From: CAILUG01 sp038125665 | GTDB lineage: Bacteria; Pseudomonadota; Gammaproteobacteria; Pseudomonadales; Pseudohongiellaceae | Length of the DNA: 64,000 nt | Assembly: GCA_038125665.1 (NCBI GenBank) | Contig: JAYPEI010000002.1 | Location: 219,603 to 283,602, forward strand | Direction of reading: 5' to 3' | Shown: positions 42,811 through 51,538 of the stretch, one piece after another | Numbering within the stretch: the stretch's first letter is position 1 | Layout of the letters: every line of letters starts with the position of its first letter | The notes under the pieces: generated by a model | Told to the model about the DNA's origin: nothing | The model's input: the letters and a program-made list of their open reading frames with translations, nothing else | Databases searched by the model: none | Translations under genes and position numbers: made by a program

Positions 42811-44160
42811 TTAATGATCTTCTCGTTTTAAGAGTGCTTCCAAATAGTGGATATTGGTGCCACCGCGTTGGAAACCAGCATCCAGCATCAATTTACTTTG
42901 CAGAGGGATATTCGTTTTGATGCCATCAACAACCATTTCTTCAAGCGCATTTCGCATTCGATTAATGGCAATTTCACGACTAGGGCCGTGGGTGATAAGT
43001 TTTGCTACTAACGAATCATAATGTGGAGGCACGGTATAACCACTATAGATGTGCGAATCTACACGTACTCCATTACCACCAGGAGCATGAAAGAGAGAAA
43101 TTTTCCCTGGGCTAGGCATGAAGGTTCGCGGATCCTCAGCGTTTATTCTGCACTCAATGGCATGGCCAGAAAGAGTTATTTCATCTTGTGAGTAGGATAA
43201 ACCCTTTCCACTAGCGATGAGTAATTGTTCTTTTACGATATCTACTCCTGATATCCGTTCAGTCACAGGATGCTCAACTTGTACTCGAGTATTCATTTCA
43301 ATGAAATAAAAGCGCTCGTCTTGATACAAAAATTCTAAAGTTCCTGCTCCCCGATAATGCAGTTCCTCACAGGCTCGTATACAAGCCGCTTGAATATCTG
43401 CACGAACTGAATCTGGAATACCGGGGGCAGGAGCCTCTTCGATAACTTTTTGGTGTCGTCTCTGCATTGAACAGTCACGATCGCCAAGACAAATCGCAGA
43501 CCCTTTACCATCGCCTAATACTTGAATTTCTACATGACGTGGGTTGTCCAAGAACTTTTCCATGTAAACAACACTACTTCCAAAGTAGGAACCTGCTTCA
43601 CTTTGCGTCACTTGAATGGCTTTAATTAATTCATCTTCAGAGTTCACAACCCTCATTCCGCGACCACCGCCTCCAGCTGCAGCTTTAATCATGATGGGGT
43701 AACCTATGCTAGCGGCTATTTCTGAGTTACGCCGATCATCATCCCCCAGTGGGCCATTAGATCCAGGTACAGTAGGGACACCAGCCTTGAGCATTACTTG
43801 GATAGCGCTTACTTTATCACCCATTGCTCTGATGGTTTCAGCGCGTGGACCAATGAATGTAAATCCGCATTTTTCAACCTGTTCAGCAAAGTCGGCATTC
43901 TCTGAAAGGAAGCCGTAGCCGGGATGAACCGCATCAGCACCTGTCACTTCCATGGCGGCAATTAGGGAAGGGACATTGAGGTAACTTTGCGCCGATTTTG
44001 GAGGGCCAATACACACTGACTCATCAGCTAGACGTACGTGCATGAGATCTCTATCGGCGGTCGAATGGGCAGCTACGGTTTTTATGCCTAGTTCTTTGCA
44101 AGCACGCAAGATTCTCAAGGCAATCTCACCTCGGTTGGCGATTAGCACTTTTCCTATCAT
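42811..44160 (-). CDS. accC: Acetyl-CoA carboxylase biotin carboxylase subunit AccC
   Basis: AccC carboxylates the biotin on AccB with bicarbonate and ATP, the first half of malonyl-CoA synthesis. The ATG at 44160 (MIGKVLIANRGEIALRILRA) has AAGGAGC 10 bases upstream; 449 residues as in E. coli. ATP-grasp features are IMIKAAAGGGGRGMRVV, EKFLDNPRHVEIQVLGD, CSMQRRHQKVIEEAPAP and FIEMNTRVQVEHPVTE. It follows accB by 22 bp; prmA follows by 2 bp. Confidence 0.99.
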   Translation of the reverse strand: MIGKVLIANRGEIALRILRACKELGIKTVAAHSTADRDLMHVRLADESVCIGPPKSAQSYLNVPSLIAAMEVTGADAVHPGYGFLSENADFAEQVEKCGFTFIGPRAETIRAMGDKVSAIQVMLKAGVPTVPGSNGPLGDDDRRNSEIAASIGYPIMIKAAAGGGGRGMRVVNSEDELIKAIQVTQSEAGSYFGSSVVYMEKFLDNPRHVEIQVLGDGKGSAICLGDRDCSMQRRHQKVIEEAPAPGIPDSVRADIQAACIRACEELHYRGAGTLEFLYQDERFYFIEMNTRVQVEHPVTERISGVDIVKEQLLIASGKGLSYSQDEITLSGHAIECRINAEDPRTFMPSPGKISLFHAPGGNGVRVDSHIYSGYTVPPHYDSLVAKLITHGPSREIAINRMRNALEEMVVDGIKTNIPLQSKLMLDAGFQRGGTNIHYLEALLKREDH

Positions 44161-44182
44161 AGTGGAATCTGCTCCTTGCCAA

Positions 44183-44635
44183 TTAAGAGATAACAATGAG
44201 AGGTTGGTCAAATTCCACTGGGTGACCATCTTCAACCAAAATGGCTTCCACAGCCCCAGATTTAGTAGCTTGAATTTGATTCATCATTTTCATCGCTTCA
44301 ACGATACAGACGACATCACCTGCCTTTACTTGTTGTCCGATCGTGACGAAAGGTTTGGCTCCAGGGGCGGGTGCTGCATAATAAGTTCCTACCATTGGAG
44401 ATAGCACAGGATCACCTTTGTAGCCCGTGTGAGCGACTTCAGGCGCGGCGGTTGGCAAGGTAGAGGCAGTAGTAGCAGCTGCTGGCGCATAATGCATAGG
44501 AGGTGACTGAGTGACGAGGGAATGGGGAGAATTTCTTGAAATGCGCACTGCTTCTTCGCCTTCCTTGATTTCTATTTCAGCAATGTTGGACTCTTCCAAT
44601 AATTCAATAAGTTTTTTAACTTTTCTGATATCCAT
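44183..44635 (-). CDS. accB: Biotin carboxyl carrier protein AccB
   Basis: AccB carries biotin between AccC and the AccAD transferase. MDIRKVKKLIELLEESNIAEIEI is the N-terminal signature; a Pro/Ala-rich hinge covers about 45-75; the biotinyl domain has SPMVGTYYAAPAPGAKPFV (protruding thumb) and CIVEAMKMMNQIQATKSG with the biotinylated Lys. The 150 residues are standard. It lies between aroQ and accC. Confidence 0.98.
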   Translation of the reverse strand: MDIRKVKKLIELLEESNIAEIEIKEGEEAVRISRNSPHSLVTQSPPMHYAPAAATTASTLPTAAPEVAHTGYKGDPVLSPMVGTYYAAPAPGAKPFVTIGQQVKAGDVVCIVEAMKMMNQIQATKSGAVEAILVEDGHPVEFDQPLIVIS

Positions 44636-44692
44636 AAGGTTCTCTATGTGTTCAGTCTATGTATTGTTCAGTTCGAGTGATAATTTGTTTTA

Positions 44693-45133
44693 TTAGTTAT
44701 TAATTTTCTTCATCAGTGCTTGGAGGGCAAGGCTGTATCCTTGGGGACCTAGTCCGATGATGCAACCTAAAGCAATGTCTGAAAAATAGCTGTGGTGCCT
44801 GAAAGTCTCCCGCGCATATACATTAGACAAATGAACTTCTACAAACGGGATAGATACTGCGAGTAAAGCATCGCGAAGGGCAACACTAGTGTGCGTGAAG
44901 GCTGCTGGGTTAATTATGATGAAGTCTATACCCTCTTTTTTTGCTTGTTGTACCCGATCTATCAGCTCAGACTCCGCATTACTTTGATAACTTTCCAAGT
45001 GATGGCCAACCGCTCTAGCTTGAGCTACGAGATCAGCTACTATTTCATCTAGTGTGTATACTCCATAGTGCCCAGGTTCTCTAGTGCCGAGCAGGTTTAA
45101 GTTGGGACCGTTAATTAGTAGAAATTTTGCCAT
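44693..45133 (-). CDS. aroQ: Type II 3-dehydroquinate dehydratase AroQ
   Basis: AroQ catalyses the third shikimate step. The ATG at 45133 (MAKFLLINGPNLNLLG) gives 146 residues. NLLGTREPGHYG carries the catalytic Arg and Tyr, IIINPAAFTHTSVALRDAL the substrate-binding Asn/His region, and EVHLSNVYARETFRHHS the catalytic His. It lies 57 bp before accB in the usual aroQ-accB-accC order; upstream is the remnant-like DsbD domain gene. Confidence 0.98.
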   Translation of the reverse strand: MAKFLLINGPNLNLLGTREPGHYGVYTLDEIVADLVAQARAVGHHLESYQSNAESELIDRVQQAKKEGIDFIIINPAAFTHTSVALRDALLAVSIPFVEVHLSNVYARETFRHHSYFSDIALGCIIGLGPQGYSLALQALMKKINN

Positions 45134-45270
45134 GGCTGTGACTTCATTGTAGCGAGGAGACATGACGTTATTCTAAGTAAAGGGAAGGATGAGTGCCAGT
45201 CTTAAAGAATAAATTGCACGAAAAATGGTGATAAAATGCATTAATCTTCGAAGAAACAGCAGCTAACTGA

Positions 45271-45774
45271 CTAAAAATCAGGTTTGGGGATATTTATCAA
45301 TACATCTTGTGGAGGATAACAGTATATGTCCTCACGACAGCCTTGGTAGCTTAGCATTAGTGGATAGTAGGATTCGCTTACATCAATGCTTAGACTAAAA
45401 GCCTCTCGCAAGATCTCTGTTAAGCCGAAGTACTCGTCCTCAAGAAATTCACCGTTTGGCATTTCCAAAGCCAGTGCACTTCCTGCTGCGTTGGTGAGAG
45501 TGAACTTTTCGACGTATAAGTAATAGCCTTCCTGAGGGGAGAAATGCAATAAGACTTCTGAGGGGGAGCTCAGTGCAAAAAAATTGAAAGCATCCTTTGC
45601 GGGTAAGATACCTAAATCGGGAGAGACCAAAGATTGGGATTTTGCTAACAAAGGCTTTGAGGAAGTGCTCAGTGCTCCCTCTGGTATTTGAGAAAGGACA
45701 GAGGAAGACTGAAACAGGAACAGCATTAAGCAGGGCCAAAGCAGGGTTTGAGAAATCTCCCAATTAATCCTCAT
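45271..45774 (-). CDS. Stand-alone N-terminal (alpha) domain of thiol:disulfide interchange protein DsbD
   Basis: The 167-residue product from the ATG at 45774 has a hydrophobic signal segment and then a DsbD N-terminal immunoglobulin-like domain: LPAKDAFNF, GYYLYVEKFTL, and LSYQGCREDIYCYPPQ, where the two cysteines match the redox pair of nDsbD. The transmembrane beta and thioredoxin-like gamma domains are missing, and the 137 bp to aroQ contain no trace of them. Full dsbD often precedes aroQ in relatives. Without a membrane partner it cannot pull electrons from the cytoplasm by itself. It overlaps fabB by 11 bp. Confidence 0.8.
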   Translation of the reverse strand: MRINWEISQTLLWPCLMLFLFQSSSVLSQIPEGALSTSSKPLLAKSQSLVSPDLGILPAKDAFNFFALSSPSEVLLHFSPQEGYYLYVEKFTLTNAAGSALALEMPNGEFLEDEYFGLTEILREAFSLSIDVSESYYPLMLSYQGCREDIYCYPPQDVLINIPKPDF

Positions 45775-46990
45775 ATTTCTCAAAAAGCAACGTTGCATTA
45801 GTACCACCAAAACCGAAACTATTGGACATGACTGACTCGAGATTTTGATTGTCTTTCCTTACCTGAACGATAGGCATATCTGCCACTTCTGGATCCAAAT
45901 CCTTGATATTTGCTGAGGCTGCTATGAAATTATTTTGCATCATCAAAATACTGTAGATTGCCTCTTGAACGCCGGTAGCACCTAGAGAGTGCCCTGTGAG
46001 AGACTTGGTTGAAGAAATGAGAGGTACCGACTTGCCTAACGCCGCAAAAGTATTACGTATTGCACTTATTTCTTTAACATCCCCGACTGGAGTAGAGGTT
46101 CCGTGGGTGTTGATATAGTTTAAGGGACGTTTTGAGGTTGCTATTGCCATTTTCATACAGCGCTCTGCTCCTTCACCAGAAGGTGCTACCATATCAGCAC
46201 CATCAGAAGTGGCGCCATAACCTGTAAGTTCAGCATAGATTTTCGCACCACGAGCCAAGGCATGGTCAAGGGCTTCAATTACGAGCACGCCTCCACCACC
46301 GGCAATAACGAAGCCATCACGATTTGCATCATAGGCACGAGAAGCCTCAGCAGGAGTATCGTTATATCGTGTGCTTAGCGCGCCCATTGCATCAAACATG
46401 CAGCTTAAGGTCCAGTGCTCGGCTTCAGCGCCACCGGCGAACACAATATCTTGTTTCCCCAATTGAATTAACTCCATGGCATTACCTATGCAATGAGCTG
46501 AGGTGGCACAAGCTGAAGAGATGGAGTAGTTGATGCCCTTGATTGCAAAACTTGTTGCTAGACAGGCAGAAACAGTTGACCCCATAGTTCGTGTCACCCG
46601 ATAAGGACCTACACGTTTTAAGCCTTTTTCTCGCAGAACATCAGCGGTTTCGACTTGATCTTCAGTAGAGGACCCACCCGCTCCCATGATGATACCCGTC
46701 TTAAGGTTCGATATTTCATTGGGCTCTAGGCCTGAATCGGTAATAGCTTGCTGCATTGCTACATGTCCATAACCAGCAGCTGCACCCATAAAGCGCAGAT
46801 CTTTGCGGTCAATTTGTGCACTAAGATCGATATTTACAGCCCCTGCAACATGGCTACGCATGCCTCGCTCCTGATATTCAGGGCGAACAACGATCCCGCT
46901 CTTACCTGTTTGTAGAGAACTTAAAACTTGCTGTAGGTCATTGCCGATGCAGGAAAGAATACCCATACCGGTGACAACAACTCGACGCAT
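45764..46990 (-). CDS. fabB: Beta-ketoacyl-ACP synthase I FabB
   Basis: FabB elongates fatty acids and is essential for the unsaturated branch. The catalytic Cys is in SISSACATSAHCIG, the two His in NTHGTSTPVGDVKE and STKSLTGHSLGATGVQEA; MSNSFGFGGTNATLLF ends the protein. The 408 residues match FabB rather than FabF. It lies 107 bp downstream of fabA, the expected partner. Confidence 0.98.
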   Translation of the reverse strand: MRRVVVTGMGILSCIGNDLQQVLSSLQTGKSGIVVRPEYQERGMRSHVAGAVNIDLSAQIDRKDLRFMGAAAGYGHVAMQQAITDSGLEPNEISNLKTGIIMGAGGSSTEDQVETADVLREKGLKRVGPYRVTRTMGSTVSACLATSFAIKGINYSISSACATSAHCIGNAMELIQLGKQDIVFAGGAEAEHWTLSCMFDAMGALSTRYNDTPAEASRAYDANRDGFVIAGGGGVLVIEALDHALARGAKIYAELTGYGATSDGADMVAPSGEGAERCMKMAIATSKRPLNYINTHGTSTPVGDVKEISAIRNTFAALGKSVPLISSTKSLTGHSLGATGVQEAIYSILMMQNNFIAASANIKDLDPEVADMPIVQVRKDNQNLESVMSNSFGFGGTNATLLFEKYED

Positions 46991-47097
46991 ACCGCAACCC
47001 CTCTTATTTTTTCTATTTATTGCTACTCTTCAAAGCTTTACAACCAAAGTGTTTAGATCATGATTAAACAAAACTAAAAAAGGCAATCGTTAAAAAA

Positions 47098-47628
47098 TTA
47101 ACCTATCTTTTCTTCAGGTCTGAACAGTCCAACTTTTAAATTATTGGCTATGTAGATAACCTTGGAATCAACTGAGACGGTACCATCGGCAATTCCCATA
47201 ATCAGTTTGCGTTCAATGAGTCTTGTTATTTCAAGCTCATACACTACTTTTTTGTTTGTTGGCAAAATTTCCCCAGTGAATTTTACTTCACCACAGCCCA
47301 AGGCTCGACCTTTACCAGGATTACCTCGCCATCCAAGATAGAAACCCACTAATTGCCACATGGCGTCTAGTCCTAGACAGCCGGGCATTACCGGGTCACT
47401 TTCAAAATGGCAGCCAAAGAACCAAAGGTCAGGATGAATATCTAGTTCTGCTTTGATATAACCTTTTCCAGCGTTACCCCCTGTGGCAGAGATTTGTGTG
47501 ATCCTATCCATCATTAACATATTGCCAATGGGGAGTCGTGCATTTCCTTGCCCAAACATCTGACCATAGCCACAGGCCAGTAGTTCGTCTCTTGAATAGC
47601 TATTTTTTGGTTTGAAAGATGAATTCAT
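47098..47628 (-). CDS. fabA: 3-hydroxydecanoyl-ACP dehydratase/isomerase FabA
   Basis: FabA dehydrates 3-hydroxyacyl-ACP and isomerises trans-2- to cis-3-decenoyl-ACP, starting unsaturated fatty-acid synthesis under aerobic and anaerobic conditions alike. The ATG at 47628 (MNSSFKPKNSYSRDELLA) fits the E. coli N-terminus; 176 residues. The hot-dog fold active site is WFFGCHFESDPVMPGCLGLDAM, with catalytic His and Asp. LPIGNMLMMDRI precedes it. fabA-fabB adjacency is typical of pseudomonads. Confidence 0.98.
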   Translation of the reverse strand: MNSSFKPKNSYSRDELLACGYGQMFGQGNARLPIGNMLMMDRITQISATGGNAGKGYIKAELDIHPDLWFFGCHFESDPVMPGCLGLDAMWQLVGFYLGWRGNPGKGRALGCGEVKFTGEILPTNKKVVYELEITRLIERKLIMGIADGTVSVDSKVIYIANNLKVGLFRPEEKIG

Positions 47629-47712
47629 TGCATTTCTCGCCGCTGAACTGCCTGCGGCAGATCCTAAAAATGTCATTATAACTTGTAACTTGGCCTGGGT
47701 CTTAACATTTTG

Positions 47713-47767
47713 CTCAGATTAACCCTTATAATTCACCGATAAATGTATTATCGCACCCTCAGATTAA
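47713..47767. promoter_or_regulatory. Repeat-rich intergenic region between fabA and manC
   Basis: The divergent promoter region holds a 17-bp dyad CGATAA-N5-TTATCG (47737-47753) flanked by two direct copies of CTCAGATTAA (47713-47722 and 47758-47767), and AACCCTTA opposes TAAGGGTA. The symmetry suggests a transcription-factor site serving fabA, manC or both. I cannot name the regulator. Confidence 0.35.
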
Positions 47768-47796
47768 GGGTAAAGTGAATCGAAGAAGACAAAAAT

Positions 47797-49269
47797 ATGG
47801 TAAATCATCAAAAGGTAACTGAAGTACCCCTTATACCAGTCATCATGGCCGGAGGGCTTGGTGCTAGGCTTTGGCCCGCCTCAAGGCCGGATAGACCAAA
47901 GCAATTTTTAAACTTTGGAGGTTCCAAGCATACCCTTTTTCAACAAACGGTCTTGCGGTTGCGGGATTTACCAAAAAGGGAGGGAAATGTCATGGCTCCC
48001 ATTGTGGTCTGCAATGTGGAGCATCGTTTTCTTGTTGCCGAACAACTCCAAGAGCTCGGCATCAGTAATGCTGAAATTCTCCTTGAACCTGTGGGTAGAA
48101 ACACAGCGCCTGCCCTTGCTGTAGCAGCCCTTTGCGCTGAGCAAAATCATGGTCCAGAGGCCCACTTATTGGTACTGGCTGCCGACCATGCCATGAGTGA
48201 TGGCGCGGAATTCCTGAGAGTTGTGAGCTATGCCAATCATCTCGCTTCAGGAGGGCATTTACTCACTTTTGGGATAGTGCCTAGTTATATAGAAACTGGT
48301 TATGGCTACATTAAACGCGGCGATGATCTTCATCTTGAGCAAGGTGGGATAGCTTTCAAGGTGGCTGCTTTTGTGGAGAAACCTCAGCGTGAACGAGCCG
48401 AAGAGTTTCTGCAAGACGGAGGTTATTACTGGAACTCCGGTATGTTTATGTTCCGTGTTCGAAATTTTATTACTGAGTTGTCACAACTCGCTCCAGAAGT
48501 CATTGGTCCTTGTCGCATGGCTTGGCAAAAAGCGAAAAAAGATTTGGACTTTGTTCGACTGGATGTTGAGAGTTTCTCGAAGGCAAGGAATATTTCAGTA
48601 GATTGTGCGGTGATGGAACATACTACACATGCAGTTGTCATCCCCTTATCGGCTGGCTGGAGCGACCTTGGGGCTTGGCAAGCAATATGGCATCACCTTC
48701 CCAAAGATGATGCAAGAAATGCAGTTTTAGGTGACGTTTTGGTTCATCAAACCAAAGATTCTCTTATTTACGCTCAGAATCGACTAGTTGCGCTCTCAGG
48801 AGTAGAAAATCTCGTCGTGGTGGAGACTAATGATGCTGTTTTGGTCGCTGGCAGGGAACATACACAGAATTTGAAATCATTAGTTGAGCAACTTAAGTTG
48901 GCCAAACGTCCTGAAATCAATTCACATAAAGTGGTCTATCGCCCTTGGGGATATTATGAAACTCTCATACTGAATGTTGGTTTTCAAGTGAAACGCATTA
49001 CTGTGAAACCTGGTTGTGCACTATCACTCCAGTTACACAATCATCGTGCTGAACATTGGGTTGTTGTCAAGGGGAAAGCAAGAGTTCAACGAGGAGAAGA
49101 GTTGTTGACACTCTTGCCCAATGAATCTACTTATATTCCTCAACAAACCAAACATAGATTAGAAAATTTTGGAGATCAGCTCCTAGAAATTATTGAGGTT
49201 CAATGCGGTGACTATCTAGGCGAGGACGATATTGTCCGTTTTGAGGACAGGTACAACCGAGATACTTAG
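47797..49269 (+). CDS. manC: Mannose-1-phosphate guanylyltransferase/mannose-6-phosphate isomerase
   Basis: This bifunctional enzyme makes mannose 6-phosphate from fructose 6-phosphate and GDP-mannose from mannose 1-phosphate. The N-terminal nucleotidyltransferase has PVIMAGGLGARLWPASRP and PKQFLNF, with FVEKPQRERA and YYWNSGMFMFR later. The C-terminal cupin isomerase has RPWGYYETLI, QLHNHRAEHWVVVKGKA and YIPQQTKHRLEN. The 490 residues match the AlgA/ManC class. It leads manC-galU-manB, with manB supplying mannose 1-phosphate. Confidence 0.97.
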   Translation: MVNHQKVTEVPLIPVIMAGGLGARLWPASRPDRPKQFLNFGGSKHTLFQQTVLRLRDLPKREGNVMAPIVVCNVEHRFLVAEQLQELGISNAEILLEPVGRNTAPALAVAALCAEQNHGPEAHLLVLAADHAMSDGAEFLRVVSYANHLASGGHLLTFGIVPSYIETGYGYIKRGDDLHLEQGGIAFKVAAFVEKPQRERAEEFLQDGGYYWNSGMFMFRVRNFITELSQLAPEVIGPCRMAWQKAKKDLDFVRLDVESFSKARNISVDCAVMEHTTHAVVIPLSAGWSDLGAWQAIWHHLPKDDARNAVLGDVLVHQTKDSLIYAQNRLVALSGVENLVVVETNDAVLVAGREHTQNLKSLVEQLKLAKRPEINSHKVVYRPWGYYETLILNVGFQVKRITVKPGCALSLQLHNHRAEHWVVVKGKARVQRGEELLTLLPNESTYIPQQTKHRLENFGDQLLEIIEVQCGDYLGEDDIVRFEDRYNRDT

Positions 49270-49303
49270 CGATGCAGGAAAATAAATTTGCAGGAATAAT
49301 GTT

Positions 49304-50161
49304 ATGAACACAACTAGAAATAATCATATTTTAATTAACAAGTGTCTCTTTCCTGCCGCAGGTTATGGTACGCGTTTCCTCCCAGCGACTAAGGCTATGC
49401 CTAAAGAAATGCTTACCATCGTGAATAAGCCCCTCATACAGTATGGGGTAGAGGAAGCCCTGGATGCTGGTATCAATGGTATGGCGATAGTGACAGGTCG
49501 TGGTAAGCGTGCTATCGAGGATCACTTTGACATTAACTATGAACTGGAGCATCAAATTGCAGGCTCTTCCAAGGAGGGCTACCTAAAAGATATTCGTCGC
49601 ATCATGAACAAGGCGATATTTTCTTACACAAGACAGATAGAAATGAAGGGGTTAGGGCATGCCATTTTAACTGGTGAGACTCTGATTGGAGAACAACCTT
49701 TCGCTGTAGTGCTTGCCGATGATCTATGTCACAGTCCTGCTAAAGGTGTTCTGTCCCAGATGGTAGGGTTATTTCAGCACTATCGCTGCTCTATAGTGGC
49801 AGTAGAGGAAGTGCCACGAGAAGATACTAACAAATACGGTGTGATTGCTGGCTTAGAAATTGAGGAAGGAGTAATACGTGTCACCTCCATGGTTGAGAAA
49901 CCAGACCCAGAACAAGCGCCTAGTAAGCTGGCAATAATTGGTCGTTACATTCTTACTCCAGATATATTCAATGCCCTTAGGGCAACTGCACCTGGACGCA
50001 ATAACGAAGTTCAACTTACAGATGCATTAATGCAACTTGCCTGTGAGGGACGTGTTATAGCTTACAGATTCAAAGGTAAACGTTTTGACTGTGGTTCTGT
50101 GAGTGGGTTCATGCAGGCCTCTAACTATATTTACGAAAATGTCTACGAGAAGTCAAATTGA
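49304..50161 (+). CDS. galU: UTP-glucose-1-phosphate uridylyltransferase GalU
   Basis: GalU forms UDP-glucose for LPS core, exopolysaccharide and osmoprotectant synthesis. KCLFPAAGYGTRFLPATKAM is the nucleotide-binding loop, LTIVNKPLIQYGVEEAL follows, FAVVLADDLC holds the metal site, and VEKPDPEQAPSKLAIIGRYI and GRNNEVQLTDAL complete the signature. The 285 residues are standard. It lies between manC and manB. Confidence 0.98.
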   Translation: MNTTRNNHILINKCLFPAAGYGTRFLPATKAMPKEMLTIVNKPLIQYGVEEALDAGINGMAIVTGRGKRAIEDHFDINYELEHQIAGSSKEGYLKDIRRIMNKAIFSYTRQIEMKGLGHAILTGETLIGEQPFAVVLADDLCHSPAKGVLSQMVGLFQHYRCSIVAVEEVPREDTNKYGVIAGLEIEEGVIRVTSMVEKPDPEQAPSKLAIIGRYILTPDIFNALRATAPGRNNEVQLTDALMQLACEGRVIAYRFKGKRFDCGSVSGFMQASNYIYENVYEKSN

Positions 50162-50173
50162 CAAGGAACAGTT

Positions 50174-51538
50174 ATGCAAGAACTTACTTGTTTTAAAGCC
50201 TACGATGTACGAGGTCGTTTACCAGATCAATTGAACGAAGAAATTGTTTATCGAATAGGGCGTGCCTATGCAATTTTTATTGGAGCTAATGAGGTCGCTA
50301 AACGCGTTGTTGTTGGGTATGACATACGGTTAAGTTCAAAACAATTATCTTCAGCTTTGATCAGAGGCCTGCTGGATAGCGGTGTGGATGTGCAGGATAT
50401 TGGGCAATGTGGTACAGAGGAAATATATTTTGCAACGAGTCATCTTGGCATGGATGGAGGAATAGTGGTAACCGCCAGTCATAATCCTAAAGACTATAAT
50501 GGTTTAAAATTTGTTCGAGAAAATAGCAAGCCTATCTCGGCTGATACTGGCTTAAAGTCTATTCGTGCATTGGCTGAATCGAATCTCTTTCCGAAGAGCA
50601 TTAAACAGGGGCAACTGGTACAAATTTCTATAAGGGATGCCTATATCAACCATTTGCTAACTTACACAGATGTCACGTCATGCAAACCAATTAAAGTGGC
50701 TTGCAATGCAGGGAATGGGGGAGCAGGTGCGATTATCGATTTGCTGGAACCCCACTTGCCGTATCACTTTGAAAAGCTCTACCACGAGGCAGATGGAAAC
50801 TTTCCCAATGGGGTACCAAATCCGTTATTAGAGGAAAATCGTGAGCCCACACGTGCACGCTTACTCGAGACTAATGCCGATGTAGCAATAGCCTGGGATG
50901 GTGATTTTGATCGCTGTTTTTTTTGGGATGAAAAAGGGCAGTTCATTGAAGGATATTACATTGTTGGTCTTCTAGCCCAGCACTTTTTACAACTGGAGCA
51001 GGCAGCTAGAATAGTGCATGATCCCCGCCTTATATGGAATACACAAGATATTGTCCTTCGCCATAAAGGTATTGCTGTGCAAAGTAAATCTGGACATGCT
51101 TTCATGAAAGACGTGATGCGTAATCAAGATGCGATTTATGGCGGTGAAATGAGTGCCCATCATTACTTTAGACGCTTTTTCTACTGTGACAGCGGTATGA
51201 TACCTTGGCTTGTGGTGCTGGAGATTTTGTCTCGCACGGACAAGACCATGTCTCAGCTTGTGGAAGAATGTGTTGCGAGGTTTCCTTCAAGTGGTGAAAT
51301 TAACTGTAGTGTTAAAGATGCACAAATTGTGATGGCTCATGCGTTGGCTGCTTACGAAGCAGAAGCTTTGAATGTAGACCTTATGGACGGAGTGAGTGTT
51401 GACTTCAAGGACTGGCGGTTTAATTTACGTAGCTCTAACACAGAGCCACTAATTCGATTGAATGTCGAAAGTCGTGGCTCTGTGCAGTTAATGCAAGAGA
51501 AGACTAGAGAGCTGTTGAATCTTATTTCTTCTGCATAG
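50174..51538 (+). CDS. manB: Phosphomannomutase/phosphoglucomutase
   Basis: The enzyme interconverts hexose 6- and 1-phosphates, supplying ManC with mannose 1-phosphate and GalU with glucose 1-phosphate. FKAYDVRGRLPDQLNEEI is the N-terminal signature, VTASHNPKDYNGLKF carries the phosphoserine, AIAWDGDFDRCFFWDE the metal-binding loop, GGEMSAHHYFRRF the sugar-binding loop and RSSNTEPLIRLNVE the phosphate-binding domain. The 454 residues resemble E. coli CpsG/ManB and pseudomonad AlgC. Its last 17 bp overlap the convergent SnoaL-like gene. Confidence 0.95.
   Translation: MQELTCFKAYDVRGRLPDQLNEEIVYRIGRAYAIFIGANEVAKRVVVGYDIRLSSKQLSSALIRGLLDSGVDVQDIGQCGTEEIYFATSHLGMDGGIVVTASHNPKDYNGLKFVRENSKPISADTGLKSIRALAESNLFPKSIKQGQLVQISIRDAYINHLLTYTDVTSCKPIKVACNAGNGGAGAIIDLLEPHLPYHFEKLYHEADGNFPNGVPNPLLEENREPTRARLLETNADVAIAWDGDFDRCFFWDEKGQFIEGYYIVGLLAQHFLQLEQAARIVHDPRLIWNTQDIVLRHKGIAVQSKSGHAFMKDVMRNQDAIYGGEMSAHHYFRRFFYCDSGMIPWLVVLEILSRTDKTMSQLVEECVARFPSSGEINCSVKDAQIVMAHALAAYEAEALNVDLMDGVSVDFKDWRFNLRSSNTEPLIRLNVESRGSVQLMQEKTRELLNLISSA

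Noticed and set aside
45164..45270. Remnant of the DsbD transmembrane or thioredoxin domain
   Set aside because: I see no CxxC motif, membrane helix or long frame in this gap.
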